Notes: generated from the letters alone by a model not told the origin. A stretch of DNA of 64,000 bases from Candidatus Gastranaerophilales bacterium (GCA_944325155.1 CALUYY010000001.1:124001-188000); one strand, 5' to 3'; numbered from the stretch's first letter, positions 28,136 to 37,552 are shown. Translations and numbers: made by a program.

Positions 28136-29536
28136 ATGGAAACAAATGAGCTGAAATTTGATTCAAAAAAAGTATGGGATGAAGCACTTGAAATATTAAA
28201 GAAAAAAATTGCCTCATCAACTTTTCAGCCCTGGATTACACCTTTAGAGCCCGTAAAAGAAGGCGAAGAACAATATAAAAAAGATAAATTCGTCTTAAAA
28301 TCAAATCAGGCATTCGGCGTTGCACACCTTAACCAGAAATTTCTCCCCCAAATTCAGGAAGCAATAGACGAAATAATACCGTCGGGGCTTCCCGTTGAAA
28401 TTGTTTTTGTGCCGACGGATGTTAAAAAAGCTCCAAAAAAAAAGAAGCACTCGGATGAAAAAATAAGCCTGATGCAGGAGCAGATTGAAAATTTAAAACA
28501 AATGCAGTCATTTTGCGCACTTAATTTAAAATATACGTTTGAAAATTTTGTTAAGGGGGAAAATTCAAAAGTTGCATACGATGCTGCAAAATTGGTATCA
28601 AAAGCGCCCGGACAAAAATTTAACCCTTTATTTATAACAGGATCCGTCGGTTTGGGGAAAACGCATTTAATGCAGGCAATAGGTCATGAAATTTTAAAAA
28701 ATTTCCCGAAACTGAAAATAAAATATGCAAAAACGGAAGAATTTACAAACCAGCTGGTAGATTCATGCAGAAAAGGAAACGATTCATATTCCGAAATGAA
28801 AAAATTCAGAGATCAATACAGAAATATAGACGTTTTATTATTGGATGACATCCAGTTTGCCGAAGGCAAAAAAAGAACGGAAGAAGAAATTTTTAACACT
28901 TTTGATGCACTTTTCCATGCGGGAAAACAAATTATTTTTGCATCCGACAGACCCGTTGAAAGTTTTGAAAAAACCCCTGACAGACTAAAAAGCAGATACG
29001 AATGGGGATTATCCGTTGAAATTAAACAACCTGATTTAAATACAAGAATTGAAATTATAAAACACCATGCAATAAGATCAAATTATCCGATAGAAGATGA
29101 TGTTGCAAAATTTTTAGCGGAAAATTATTCAAAAAACATAAGAGAGCTTGAAGGCGCATATAACAAAGTAAGCGCATATGCTTCAATTCAAGGCATGGAT
29201 TTAACACTCAAAAACGCAAAAGAAATTCTCGGATACAGGGAAAATAAGAAAAAAATCACAACCGACGTAATAATAAAAGCCTGTGCAAAATATTACGATA
29301 CAACGCCCGAACTCATAAAAAGCACTCAAAGAACGGGGGACATTAAGCTTGCAAGACAGGTTGCGATTTATTTATCAAGGGAACTTCTTGATTTAAGTTT
29401 TCCGTCAATTGCCGAAGCATTTAACAAAAACCACACCACAATTTTATATTCATATGAAAAATTAAAAAAAGATATACAGCTGGATAAGAAACTATCCGAC
29501 GATATAACGGAAATTAAAAACATCATAAAAGACTAA
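28136..29536 (+). CDS. dnaA: Chromosomal replication initiator protein
   Basis: 466 residues. DnaA binds DnaA boxes at oriC and opens the origin. Domain I is at the N-terminus (WDEALEILKKKIASSTFQPWI), followed by a variable linker with Lys-rich APKKKKH. Domain III has Walker A GSVGLGKTH (about 171-180), Walker B VLLLDDIQFA and the sensor segment ASDRPVESF. Domain IV carries the DNA-binding signature FNKNHTTILYSYEKL. Length is normal. The gene is single: neither dnaN nor recF follows, and no clear TTATCCACA-type box cluster is visible in the flanking gaps, so the origin may be elsewhere. A TATAGT at 28085-28090 may be its -10 element. Confidence 0.97.
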   Translation: METNELKFDSKKVWDEALEILKKKIASSTFQPWITPLEPVKEGEEQYKKDKFVLKSNQAFGVAHLNQKFLPQIQEAIDEIIPSGLPVEIVFVPTDVKKAPKKKKHSDEKISLMQEQIENLKQMQSFCALNLKYTFENFVKGENSKVAYDAAKLVSKAPGQKFNPLFITGSVGLGKTHLMQAIGHEILKNFPKLKIKYAKTEEFTNQLVDSCRKGNDSYSEMKKFRDQYRNIDVLLLDDIQFAEGKKRTEEEIFNTFDALFHAGKQIIFASDRPVESFEKTPDRLKSRYEWGLSVEIKQPDLNTRIEIIKHHAIRSNYPIEDDVAKFLAENYSKNIRELEGAYNKVSAYASIQGMDLTLKNAKEILGYRENKKKITTDVIIKACAKYYDTTPELIKSTQRTGDIKLARQVAIYLSRELLDLSFPSIAEAFNKNHTTILYSYEKLKKDIQLDKKLSDDITEIKNIIKD

Positions 29537-29572
29537 ATTGAATTTTTTGTCCGAAAACGGTAAAATCAAACT

Positions 29573-30043
29573 ATGGCACTTGAAAATCAAGATACAATCT
29601 ACGGCGACAGCCTGAAAAATAAAACCAGAAAAAAGCAAAAAAAATCAAGAAGAAAAGTTAAGTTTTACTATACTTTTATGACTTTTGTGCTTGTTTTTTG
29701 TGTTATTCAAATGGGCTGGAGCGCCTTTTTTAATATATGTAAGCTTGTAAGCTATTCGGATAAGCTTGCAAAATCAAAAGAATTAAAAGAACAGGCGCTT
29801 GTTAAAAATAAACAGCTGAAAAATGAAATCGAAAACTTTAATTCAATGCAAAAAGTTGAATCAATAGCAAGAAATAATCTTAAAATGGCAGGCGAAAATG
29901 AAGTTCTTGTTATAATCAATACTCCGGAAGAAAAGACGCCGCCAAAAACCAAAAAAGAAGAGTTTATTGAATTTTTTAAAAAAAACGTGGCAGATAAATT
30001 AATCCACAATAACGACCCTCACGGCGATTTTATTTTGCAATAA
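29573..30043 (+). CDS. Septum formation initiator (FtsB/DivIC-like) protein
   Basis: 156 residues. A basic N-terminus (KTRKKQKKSRRKVKF) precedes a single transmembrane helix at about 33-52, then a coiled coil (KSKELKEQALVKNKQLKNEIE, about 65-90). The conserved end ESIARNNLKMAGENEVLVI matches the DivIC/FtsB segment in which ARNNLGM-like residues precede a Glu-rich strand. It would act at the division site with FtsL and FtsQ to recruit septal wall synthesis. Type II topology is predicted. It follows dnaA by 36 bases on the same strand and probably shares its transcript, ending at the hairpin at 30043-30080. Confidence 0.75.
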   Translation: MALENQDTIYGDSLKNKTRKKQKKSRRKVKFYYTFMTFVLVFCVIQMGWSAFFNICKLVSYSDKLAKSKELKEQALVKNKQLKNEIENFNSMQKVESIARNNLKMAGENEVLVIINTPEEKTPPKTKKEEFIEFFKKNVADKLIHNNDPHGDFILQ

Positions 30044-30080
30044 ATAAACAGACTCTTAAAAATTTAAGAATCTGTTTATT
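30043..30080. terminator. Bidirectional rho-independent terminator
   Basis: The arms AATAAACAGA-C-TCTTAAA and TTTAAGA-A-TCTGTTTATT pair with one mismatch around a two-base loop, and TTTT follows. It serves the dnaA-divIC transcript on the plus strand. On the minus strand it lies 58 bases past the small gene ending at 30139. Confidence 0.75.
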
Positions 30081-30138
30081 TTAGTATGATTAATTTTCTC
30101 TTTTTTGCATGCATAGGGGTATGCGTTTTGGGGTTGTT

Positions 30139-30294
30139 TTATTTAACGGTAACAAGGTTCGGTTTAATACCGAGTTCGGAGTTAACCGCTTTTACGGCAC
30201 TATATGCCAGCTGGCGGCGTTTTTTTGCGCCGTTTATAATCATAAGAACATTTTCTGAATTGTTTGAAATCGGAAGCAGCCTTTTTTTAAGCAT
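30139..30294 (-). CDS. Small protein, candidate RNA polymerase omega subunit
   Basis: 51 residues, with AGGA six bases ahead of the ATG and an in-frame stop just upstream that fixes the start. Codon usage matches neighbouring genes. The segment SENVLMIINGAKKRRQLAY (about residues 13-31) resembles the omega signature, in which an Asn and a hydrophobic helix are followed by A-[KR]-[KR]-A-R-Q-L. Omega binds the C-terminal end of beta' and helps to assemble RNA polymerase. The protein is shorter than typical RpoZ (60-90) and lacks the second conserved helix, so the call is tentative. It is the last gene of the TPR-glutaredoxin cluster. Confidence 0.5.
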   Translation of the reverse strand: MLKKRLLPISNNSENVLMIINGAKKRRQLAYSAVKAVNSELGIKPNLVTVK

Positions 30295-30380
30295 AATTCA
30301 TCCTTGTTTATCTCTTATATTTTCTATTACGGATGAATTTGAAAAAAACTTAAATATTTAAACAATTTTCGTTACAAAAT

Positions 30381-30632
30381 TTAAAATAATTTTTCGCCCG
30401 CTTCCAATTTAGCCATCATATCGGTATAACCGCCAATTCGCTTATTGTTTATAATAATTTGAGGAACGGTAACTTCGCCTTGAATATTAAATTTTTTTTG
30501 AAGCTTTGAAAATTCTTCGTATTCATTGCCGTCAAGCTGATATTCGGTATATTTCATTCCCCTTTCGTCAAAAAATCTTTTGGCTGCGGCGCAATAAGGG
30601 CAGTATGATAAAGTATAAATTTCAATAGACAT
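30381..30632 (-). CDS. grxC: Glutaredoxin
   Basis: 83 residues, a complete monothiol/dithiol glutaredoxin of the Grx3 size. The active site is CPYC (residues 11-14, in SYCPYCAAAK), the cis-Pro segment is TVPQIII and the glutathione-binding Gly pair is IGGYTDM. It reduces protein disulfides with glutathione or an alternative low-molecular thiol in the cytosol. It sits directly after the TPR gene with eight bases between them and upstream of the small omega-like gene on the same strand. An anaerobe would use it for ribonucleotide reductase or Fe-S support; that role is inference. Confidence 0.93.
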   Translation of the reverse strand: MSIEIYTLSYCPYCAAAKRFFDERGMKYTEYQLDGNEYEEFSKLQKKFNIQGEVTVPQIIINNKRIGGYTDMMAKLEAGEKLF

Positions 30633-30640
30633 AAAAATCC

Positions 30641-31123
30641 TTATTTATTAATTCTATCCAATATATTATTTATGCTCTTAATTTCATCTTCGGCAACATC
30701 CAGTTTGATATAATCCTCAAAATATTCTTTTGCGCTTTCCATGTCGCCTCTTGACATAAAAAGCATACCGAGCTTTTTATAGGAATATGGAAATTTTTCA
30801 TTCATTGTAACGGCTTTTAAATGTGCGGAAATAGCCTTATCGGGTTCATCGTTTGCCTCATAGGCACAGCCGAGATTATAGAAAATAACGGGGCTTTGAT
30901 GATGGGATAACACTTCCTCATAGTTTGCAATTGCACTGTAATAATCGCCCGTTTCAAATTGCAGTCTTGCAAGTTCATAATTTATTTCATAATTATCCGG
31001 GGCTTCCTCTTCCATGCGCCCCAGCATCTCAAACGCATCATCATAACGGCATTCGGTTATTAAATGCCTTACAAAATCAATGCCGTCGATTTTTTCTGTC
31101 TGTTGCCCGTCAATATTATCCAT
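30641..31123 (-). CDS. TPR-repeat protein
   Basis: 160 residues consisting almost wholly of tetratricopeptide helices. At least three repeats are visible: ...YEINYELARLQFETGDYYSA, PVIFYNLGCAYEANDEPDKA and PYSYKKLGMLFMSRGDMESA (about residues 45-130), each with the Gly/Ala and Tyr pattern of TPR. It has no signal peptide or membrane segment, so it is a cytosolic protein-interaction scaffold. It is the first gene in a minus-strand cluster with glutaredoxin and the omega-like protein, and divergent from yebC with 41 bases between. Partners are unknown. Confidence 0.85.
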   Translation of the reverse strand: MDNIDGQQTEKIDGIDFVRHLITECRYDDAFEMLGRMEEEAPDNYEINYELARLQFETGDYYSAIANYEEVLSHHQSPVIFYNLGCAYEANDEPDKAISAHLKAVTMNEKFPYSYKKLGMLFMSRGDMESAKEYFEDYIKLDVAEDEIKSINNILDRINK

Positions 31124-31164
31124 GATTTAATTATATTATCTAAAAGAAAAAAGGAAATAAAAAC

Positions 31165-31950
31165 ATGTCAGGACATTCCAAATGGGCAAATATTAAACAT
31201 AAAAAAGCAAAAACCGACGCAATCAGGGGCGCAAATTTTGCAAAATTTTCAAGAGAAATTATAATAGCAGCCAAAATGGGCGGGGGCGACCCCGCAGGCA
31301 ATTTCCGCTTAAGAACCGCAATTGATAAAGCAAAAGCGGGCGGGCTTCCAAACGACAATATTAAACGTGCAATTGAAAAAGGTGCGGGCGGACAAGGCGG
31401 AGATAATTTTGAAGAATTAACGTACGAAGGCTACGGCGCAGGCGGAGTTGCCGTATTTATCGAAGCTGCAACCGATAACAGAAACAGAACCGCAGGCGAT
31501 ATAAGAAGCTATTTTACTAAATTCGGCGGCAACTTGGGTGCAGACGGCTGTGTAGGCTGGATATTCGAGCCTGTCGGAGTTATCACTTTTGATAAAGTAA
31601 TTGAGCCTGAAAATAAAAAAGAAAAGCCGAAAGTTATCGAGCTTGATGAAATCCTTGAAGCCAGCCTTGAATTTGAACCGAAAGATGTCTATGAAGAAGA
31701 CGATGAAATTAAAGTCGTAACAACAACGGATAATCTTCAGATGACAACGGAAGGTTTGGAAAAGCTCGGCTATAAGGCAAAAACCGCCGAAAATACAAGA
31801 ATTCCGTCCAATTCAACGGAAATAACCGATCCCGAGATTGCAAAAAAAGTTCTTCTTTTAATGGAAAAGCTTGAAGAACATGACGACGTTCAAAACGTAT
31901 ATTCAAACTTTGATATTGATGATGAATTAATGGAAAAAATTAATATATAA
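31165..31950 (+). CDS. yebC: YebC/PmpR family regulatory protein
   Basis: 261 residues, the expected length. The N-terminal signature MSGHSKWANIKHKKAKTDA and MGGGDPAGNFRLRTAIDKAK are those of the YebC/TACO1 family. Members have been described as transcription regulators and, more recently, as factors that help ribosomes translate proline-rich stretches. The three-domain layout is normal. AAAGGA precedes the ATG. Its TAA stop is followed immediately by the ATG of the helicase gene (31951), with no spacer, so the two are translated together. In other bacteria yebC is often next to ruvC, which is not seen here; the partner here is a recombination helicase. Confidence 0.95.
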   Translation: MSGHSKWANIKHKKAKTDAIRGANFAKFSREIIIAAKMGGGDPAGNFRLRTAIDKAKAGGLPNDNIKRAIEKGAGGQGGDNFEELTYEGYGAGGVAVFIEAATDNRNRTAGDIRSYFTKFGGNLGADGCVGWIFEPVGVITFDKVIEPENKKEKPKVIELDEILEASLEFEPKDVYEEDDEIKVVTTTDNLQMTTEGLEKLGYKAKTAENTRIPSNSTEITDPEIAKKVLLLMEKLEEHDDVQNVYSNFDIDDELMEKINI

Positions 31951-34900
31951 ATGCAAAATCTTATAAAAGAAACATTCAGCCCGAATAAAAAGCAGCAGGA
32001 AGCAATTGACATAACAGAAGGTCCGGTTATGCTTCTTGCGGGCCCGGGGACGGGGAAAACCTATACTCTTACAAAAAGAGTCGAAAAAATGCTGTCTGTC
32101 GGGATAAACCCCGAAAACATTTTATGCCTCACATTTTCCGATGCGGCTTCAAGTGAAATGAAAACAAGGCTTGTTGAAAAAATAGGAATGAGCGCATCGG
32201 GCGTAAACGTTTCAACGTATCACAGCTTTTGCATGGATATAATAAGGCAAAACCCTCTTGAATTTGAACTTATAGATAACTTTCAAATGGCGGATGACAT
32301 CACAAAACAGGCTATTTTAAAAGAATGTATAGACGAATATTCAAAAGAAAATAAAATTGAATTTTTAAAAGACAAATGGGGAAATAAATATTTTTATATC
32401 CAAAATATAATTCAGGGCATTGAAACTCTAAAAAGAGAAAGAACGACAAAAGAAGAATATTTCAAAAACATTGAAAATATGCCCGAATGGCAGTTAAAGC
32501 TGGATGAATTAATTTTAGAAAAAAAAGAAAAAGAGCAAAAAGGAAAAACAACAAAAACACTTGATAAAGACATTGAAACACTGGCAAAAAAAATCGGAAA
32601 AGCAAAAGAATTTTATTCAATTTTTGAAATTTATAAAAGAAAATTAAACGAAAACAATCTGATAGATTATTCGGATATGATAAATTTTGTTCTGGACAAA
32701 ATGGAAACCGATGAAAGGTTTTTAATTGAAGTGTCCAAAAATTATAAATACGTCCTTGTAGATGAATATCAAGACACAAGTAAAGTGCAAAACGGGCTTA
32801 TATTTAATATTTTAAAAGGTGCGGGACACGACAACATTTTTGTTGTGGGTGATGATGACCAGATAATTTATTCTTTTCAGGGCGCAAGATGTACGAATTT
32901 ATCAGACTTTTTAAGCGTGTATAAAAATACAAAAATAATTTCTCTTGAAGAAAACAGAAGATCGACCCAAACCATTCTTGATTTTGCACAAAATTTAATT
33001 GAAGCCGATAAATTAAGACTTGCAAATAACCCTGATTTTAATATTGAAAAAAAATTAATCGCAAAAAATGAAAAAATAATTGCAAAAGAAAGAAAAATTA
33101 AATTTAACGTATACACGGAAACTCTTCAAGAACAAAACGATATCATAGAAAAAATCGAATCTTTAATTAAAAACGGCGCCAAATTGTCTGAAATTGCAAT
33201 TATTACAAGAAAGAACGATTCGCTTGAAAATTTTGCAAGGCTTTTAAAACAAAAAAATATTCCCTATCAGCTGTCAAAACAAAAAAATGCGTTTGATGTT
33301 CCTTCGTTTATAATTTGCTATTTTTACTTAAAAATTTTATCAAATGTTTATCTTGAACAGGATAAACTTTTTGCGCTTTTATCAAACGGACCTTTTAAAA
33401 TCAAAGATGAAACAATTGCAAATCTTTTGATTTTAACAAGAAAATCAAACGACAACTGGTATAAAATCATAACCGATAACATTAATACAACATTTAAAGA
33501 CGATAACAAAATAAAAGATTTTATAAATACTTATAATGAGCTGAAAAGCAAAAAATCATACACCCCCTTAATTCCTTTTATATATGAAACAATTACAAAA
33601 ACGGGAATTTTAAAATATTTTTCCGGCACGGAAGAAAAATTTGAAAATATATCGGCAATTCAAAGATTAATCGATGAGGCAAAATCATTTTCTTTGATAC
33701 ATAAAGCGTCAATGCTTGATGATTTTATAAATCATCTGGATACATACTATGCCCAAAATATAAAAATCGAGCTTCAAAAAAACAATTACCAAAACGATTC
33801 AATTCAGCTTTTAACATACCACGGTTCAAAAGGAAGAGAATTTGAATACGTTTTTATGCCCGAATTAACTTCAAAAATGTTTGAAAAAGGAATGAATCAA
33901 AGAGGCGAATTGGATTTACCGATTAAAAAATCGTTATTCAGCGAAGATAAAGAAGAAAATAAAGACGCAGAAATTTTAAGGCTGCTGTTTGTCGGAATCA
34001 CAAGGGCAAAATTTGCGCTTTATTTAAGCTATTCAAATACAATTGAAGGCAAATCCCAGACCGCAACAAAATATATCGCAAATATGTTCCCGAAATCAAA
34101 TAATCTTATAGAAAATAAAATTTTTGAAATTGATGAAAACATAAAAATTAATGAACTTATAAAAAATATTGAAGTCAAATTTGATAATGACGATTATAAA
34201 AACGAACTTATAAAAAGAACAAATGAAATTATAATAAGCCAGACTTCATTGAATAAATACCTAAACTGCCCCTTGTCTTATTTTTATTCTGATATTTTAA
34301 AAGTGCCCGTTTTTGTTGAAGATAAAGACATTTTATCCTACGGTTCTTCAATTCACCGTTCAATTGACCTTATGACAAAAGAAGCGGTTAAAAAAGGTTC
34401 CTGGGACAATAAAGAAAGAATGATTGAAATCTTTAAAAATACGATGGATACTTTTGAATTTAGCTCATTTGATAAAAAAGAAGAATTAATTAAAAGGGGG
34501 ATAAATTCAATAAATAAAAACTATGATAAATTTATTGAATCAAACCCGAATTATATTATATCAACCGAATATAAAATGGAGACAAATTATAAAGGTGCAA
34601 TATTAAAAGGTTTTATAGACAGAATTTCAACCGATAATGAAGGCAAAATCCACATTTTTGATTTTAAAACGGGTTCATATAAAAAAGTTAAACCGGATGA
34701 AGAATATTATAACCAGTTAAGATTTTATAAATTCTTATATGAAACGCTGAACCCCGATAAAAAGGTTGAAGAAACCTCTCTAATTTTCTTTGAAGAAGGA
34801 TGCAATTCATCAACACCCGAAAAAGATTTAACAAATAATGAAGAAATTAAAGAAAAAATTGATTTTGCAATTAAAAATATAAAAGATTTGAATTTTAACC

Positions 34901-34965
34901 CCAACCCCGATGAAAACAACTGCAAATTCTGCGCTTACAAATTAATCTGCAAATTAAATTCTTAA
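31951..34965 (+). CDS. UvrD-type superfamily 1 helicase with C-terminal Fe-S PD-(D/E)XK nuclease domain
   Basis: 1004 residues. The N-terminal half is an SF1A helicase: Walker A GPGTGKT (31-37), motif II VDEYQDTS, motif III GDDDQIIYSFQGA, and later STQTILDFA and LLFVGITRAKF (motif VI). From about residue 750 a nuclease domain follows: SLNKYLNCPLSYFY, the strand STEYKMETNYKGAILKGFIDR, then IHIFDFKTG and a terminal CxxCxxxxxC (NCKFCAYKLIC). With the Cys in NCPLSYF this forms the four-Cys Fe-S site seen in AddB-type nucleases. Helicase and nuclease sit in one chain, as in RecB/AddA. It would process DNA ends in repair or recombination. Its 3' end overlaps comEC by 12 bases on the opposite strand. 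Confidence 0.9.
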   Translation: MQNLIKETFSPNKKQQEAIDITEGPVMLLAGPGTGKTYTLTKRVEKMLSVGINPENILCLTFSDAASSEMKTRLVEKIGMSASGVNVSTYHSFCMDIIRQNPLEFELIDNFQMADDITKQAILKECIDEYSKENKIEFLKDKWGNKYFYIQNIIQGIETLKRERTTKEEYFKNIENMPEWQLKLDELILEKKEKEQKGKTTKTLDKDIETLAKKIGKAKEFYSIFEIYKRKLNENNLIDYSDMINFVLDKMETDERFLIEVSKNYKYVLVDEYQDTSKVQNGLIFNILKGAGHDNIFVVGDDDQIIYSFQGARCTNLSDFLSVYKNTKIISLEENRRSTQTILDFAQNLIEADKLRLANNPDFNIEKKLIAKNEKIIAKERKIKFNVYTETLQEQNDIIEKIESLIKNGAKLSEIAIITRKNDSLENFARLLKQKNIPYQLSKQKNAFDVPSFIICYFYLKILSNVYLEQDKLFALLSNGPFKIKDETIANLLILTRKSNDNWYKIITDNINTTFKDDNKIKDFINTYNELKSKKSYTPLIPFIYETITKTGILKYFSGTEEKFENISAIQRLIDEAKSFSLIHKASMLDDFINHLDTYYAQNIKIELQKNNYQNDSIQLLTYHGSKGREFEYVFMPELTSKMFEKGMNQRGELDLPIKKSLFSEDKEENKDAEILRLLFVGITRAKFALYLSYSNTIEGKSQTATKYIANMFPKSNNLIENKIFEIDENIKINELIKNIEVKFDNDDYKNELIKRTNEIIISQTSLNKYLNCPLSYFYSDILKVPVFVEDKDILSYGSSIHRSIDLMTKEAVKKGSWDNKERMIEIFKNTMDTFEFSSFDKKEELIKRGINSINKNYDKFIESNPNYIISTEYKMETNYKGAILKGFIDRISTDNEGKIHIFDFKTGSYKKVKPDEEYYNQLRFYKFLYETLNPDKKVEETSLIFFEEGCNSSTPEKDLTNNEEIKEKIDFAIKNIKDLNFNPNPDENNCKFCAYKLICKLNS

Positions 34966-37479
34966 AAATTTTCTTTTATTTCCGTCATAGCGAAAAATTT
35001 TAACTCTGTCATTTGTTATAACAAATTTAATTGCGCCAAGATTATCTGTCGATAAAACTTTTGAATAATCATCCAGAATATCAACCGTTTTTAAAGACGG
35101 GTGTCCGTAAGGGTTTTTGCCAGTTGACAAAAGAGATATTTCAGGGTTTAAATATTTTATCAAAAATTCATCAACGGTATCATCGGCGCCGTGGTGTGCG
35201 GCTTTTAGAAGATATATATTTTTAGGAAGATAATTTATTATTGAATTAAGAGCATATTTTGAAACATCAGCCGAAAATAAAAATTTATACTCTCCAAAAT
35301 CAACAAGACTCACGGTTGATGAATCGTTTCTTGATTTAGAATTTATATTCGGTACGAAATTCGTAATTTTAACGCCGTTGTATTCGATTGTTTGAAAATT
35401 CAAAGGAAGAGAATATTTAATATTATTCTTTTCAATATATTCTTTAATCGTGCAATTGCTTAACGAAGAGCATTCAAGCTTCGGTATTATTAAATTCTCA
35501 ACTTTAATTTCATTTAAAATATCAATCAAACCGCCGGAATGATCGGAATCATAATGGGTAACAATCAGGGTATCCAATTTTTTAATATTGTTATCGTATA
35601 AATATTCTAAAGTTACGGTTTTTGCAGTTGAATATCCGTTATAAACAAATCTTCCCGTATCAATCATAATAAATTTATTATCTTTTGTTTTAATTAAAAT
35701 GTTATCCGCATTCCCGACGCTGAAAAATATAACCTCGCTGTTATTGTTTTTAAAATCAACAAGAAAGAAAAAAGATAAAATAAAGAAAAAAAGAGTCAAA
35801 ATATTTAAAATTTTCTTTTTAAAAAGATATTTAAGCGAAATAAATAAGAAAATAACAAAAATATAAAACAAAATAATAAAGAAAATATCGGGGCTTTTAA
35901 CTTTTATTATTGAATAAGAAAGCTGTGAAAAATAATTTGAAATATTAAGTAAAATCTGAATTAAAAAATTCAAAACCAAATCGACAAAAGGTAAAATAAA
36001 ATTATTAATATACGGAATAAACGCAATAAATGAACCGATAAATCCCAAAAAACTTATTATCCCGATAAAAGGAACAACCATAACATTTGCAAAAAGACTG
36101 TATGTTGAAAAAGTATTAAAATAATACGCTTGCAGCGGTCCTGCCCAAAGTTGGGCAATTAAAGGAACAAAAAATATACAGGCTAAAGAAGTCGGAATAA
36201 AAAACAAAAGAATTGTTTTTATTATTTTAGGATAATCCTTTATCTTTTTTAAATATTTTTTATCATACGGTTTTAAAATATAGTTAACGCAAGGAACACA
36301 AATTATAAGCCCCAGGGTAACAAGAAAAGACAATTGAAACCCGACGTCAACGGCATATACCGGTTTAAAAATTAAAATCAATAACCCCGCCGCAAAAATT
36401 AAAGAAATGTTATCGGCGCTTCTGTATATTAATTTGCCGAACAAAATCAAACAAAGCATAACTGAAGCTCTTACAATTGAGGGCGGAAAACCCGTCATAA
36501 GGGCATATATAAAAACAATCAAAACTCCTGACGCTATTTTTAATCTGTATGGAATATTTAAAAAATAAATTACAAAAAACCATAAAGATAAAATTAAGGC
36601 AACATTTAGACCCGAAGCCGATAACAGATGAAGAAGCCCCGAATTTATAAAGCTGTCTTTTATGTTATCGGGCGGATTGACCGCATCATCCCCGAAAACT
36701 ATTCCGCCCAGTATTTCCAAATTGGGCGATTTTATATACCCGGAATGTTTATTAATTGAGCTTTGCCTTAAATCATTCAAAACTCTTACAATATAATTTT
36801 TAATTAAATAGATTTTATCTTTTAATTTTGATTCCTTAATGTCAGCAATTGAAGGTGTTTTAATAATTATCGGAATATAATTATTTACATAAAATGTTTT
36901 TAAAATTCCTTTTCTTTTTAAAAATTCTCTGTAATTAAACTGACCCGGATTTTTTGATGTATTCGGAAGAGTTAAAATTCCTCTTAACTTAACCTTATCG
37001 CCGACGGATAAATTTATATCATCGGATTTTATGACATTTGCAAGAACCGTTGTATTTATAACTTCATAATTAATATCTTCATACTTAGCGTTTATTACTT
37101 TAAACGGAAATTTATAAGAATTTTTCTTTGATGAAAATTGCGGAATATTATCAACATATCCCGTTAATTCAACATCTTTAAGATAATCAATGTTAGAAAA
37201 AGAATCAAATTGAACCGAATTTATTTTTGCAATTAAAAACCCCGATATAAAAAATAAAAATAAAATTGAAGGAAAAAGGGGGCTGTATAAATTCCCGAAT
37301 TTTTTAAAAAATAAAATTAAAACCAAAAAAATTGAAATTAAAAGAACAAAAAGAAAAACGATTTTAAAATCTAAAACATAAAAAGAAAACAACCCGGTTA
37401 AGTAAAAGAGAAATAAGGAAATACAGGTTATCTGCCCGTACATATTTTTATCTTTTATAAATTCAAAGATATTATTCAT
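34954..37479 (-). CDS. comEC: DNA internalisation-related competence protein ComEC/Rec2
   Basis: 841 residues, full length for ComEC. The N-terminus is a DUF4131-type region with two to three membrane helices and a strand-rich outer segment with VELTGYVDNIPQ. The middle is the Competence domain (LLSASGLNVALILS, about 280-520) with about eight more helices. The C-terminus is a metallo-beta-lactamase-like domain with VTHYDSDHSGG (HxDxDH metal site) and AAHHGADDTVDEFL. It forms the inner-membrane channel for single-stranded DNA in natural transformation. Convergent and overlapping with the helicase-nuclease gene. Other com genes are not in the window, but pilin-like genes lie 20 kb away. Confidence 0.93.
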   Translation of the reverse strand: MNNIFEFIKDKNMYGQITCISLFLFYLTGLFSFYVLDFKIVFLFVLLISIFLVLILFFKKFGNLYSPLFPSILFLFFISGFLIAKINSVQFDSFSNIDYLKDVELTGYVDNIPQFSSKKNSYKFPFKVINAKYEDINYEVINTTVLANVIKSDDINLSVGDKVKLRGILTLPNTSKNPGQFNYREFLKRKGILKTFYVNNYIPIIIKTPSIADIKESKLKDKIYLIKNYIVRVLNDLRQSSINKHSGYIKSPNLEILGGIVFGDDAVNPPDNIKDSFINSGLLHLLSASGLNVALILSLWFFVIYFLNIPYRLKIASGVLIVFIYALMTGFPPSIVRASVMLCLILFGKLIYRSADNISLIFAAGLLILIFKPVYAVDVGFQLSFLVTLGLIICVPCVNYILKPYDKKYLKKIKDYPKIIKTILLFFIPTSLACIFFVPLIAQLWAGPLQAYYFNTFSTYSLFANVMVVPFIGIISFLGFIGSFIAFIPYINNFILPFVDLVLNFLIQILLNISNYFSQLSYSIIKVKSPDIFFIILFYIFVIFLFISLKYLFKKKILNILTLFFFILSFFFLVDFKNNNSEVIFFSVGNADNILIKTKDNKFIMIDTGRFVYNGYSTAKTVTLEYLYDNNIKKLDTLIVTHYDSDHSGGLIDILNEIKVENLIIPKLECSSLSNCTIKEYIEKNNIKYSLPLNFQTIEYNGVKITNFVPNINSKSRNDSSTVSLVDFGEYKFLFSADVSKYALNSIINYLPKNIYLLKAAHHGADDTVDEFLIKYLNPEISLLSTGKNPYGHPSLKTVDILDDYSKVLSTDNLGAIKFVITNDRVKIFRYDGNKRKFLRI

Positions 37480-37552
37480 AGATAAATTTTAGTATAAGAG
37501 AAGTTGGACAATTGTTAAGTTTTGTAAAATGAAAATTTCATAATTTGTAAAT

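Noticed and set aside
30086-30361. Plus-strand 91-codon open frame after divIC
   Set aside because: No ribosome site, starts inside the terminator tail, and the opposite strand has a better-supported 51-residue gene with a good site and matching codon use.
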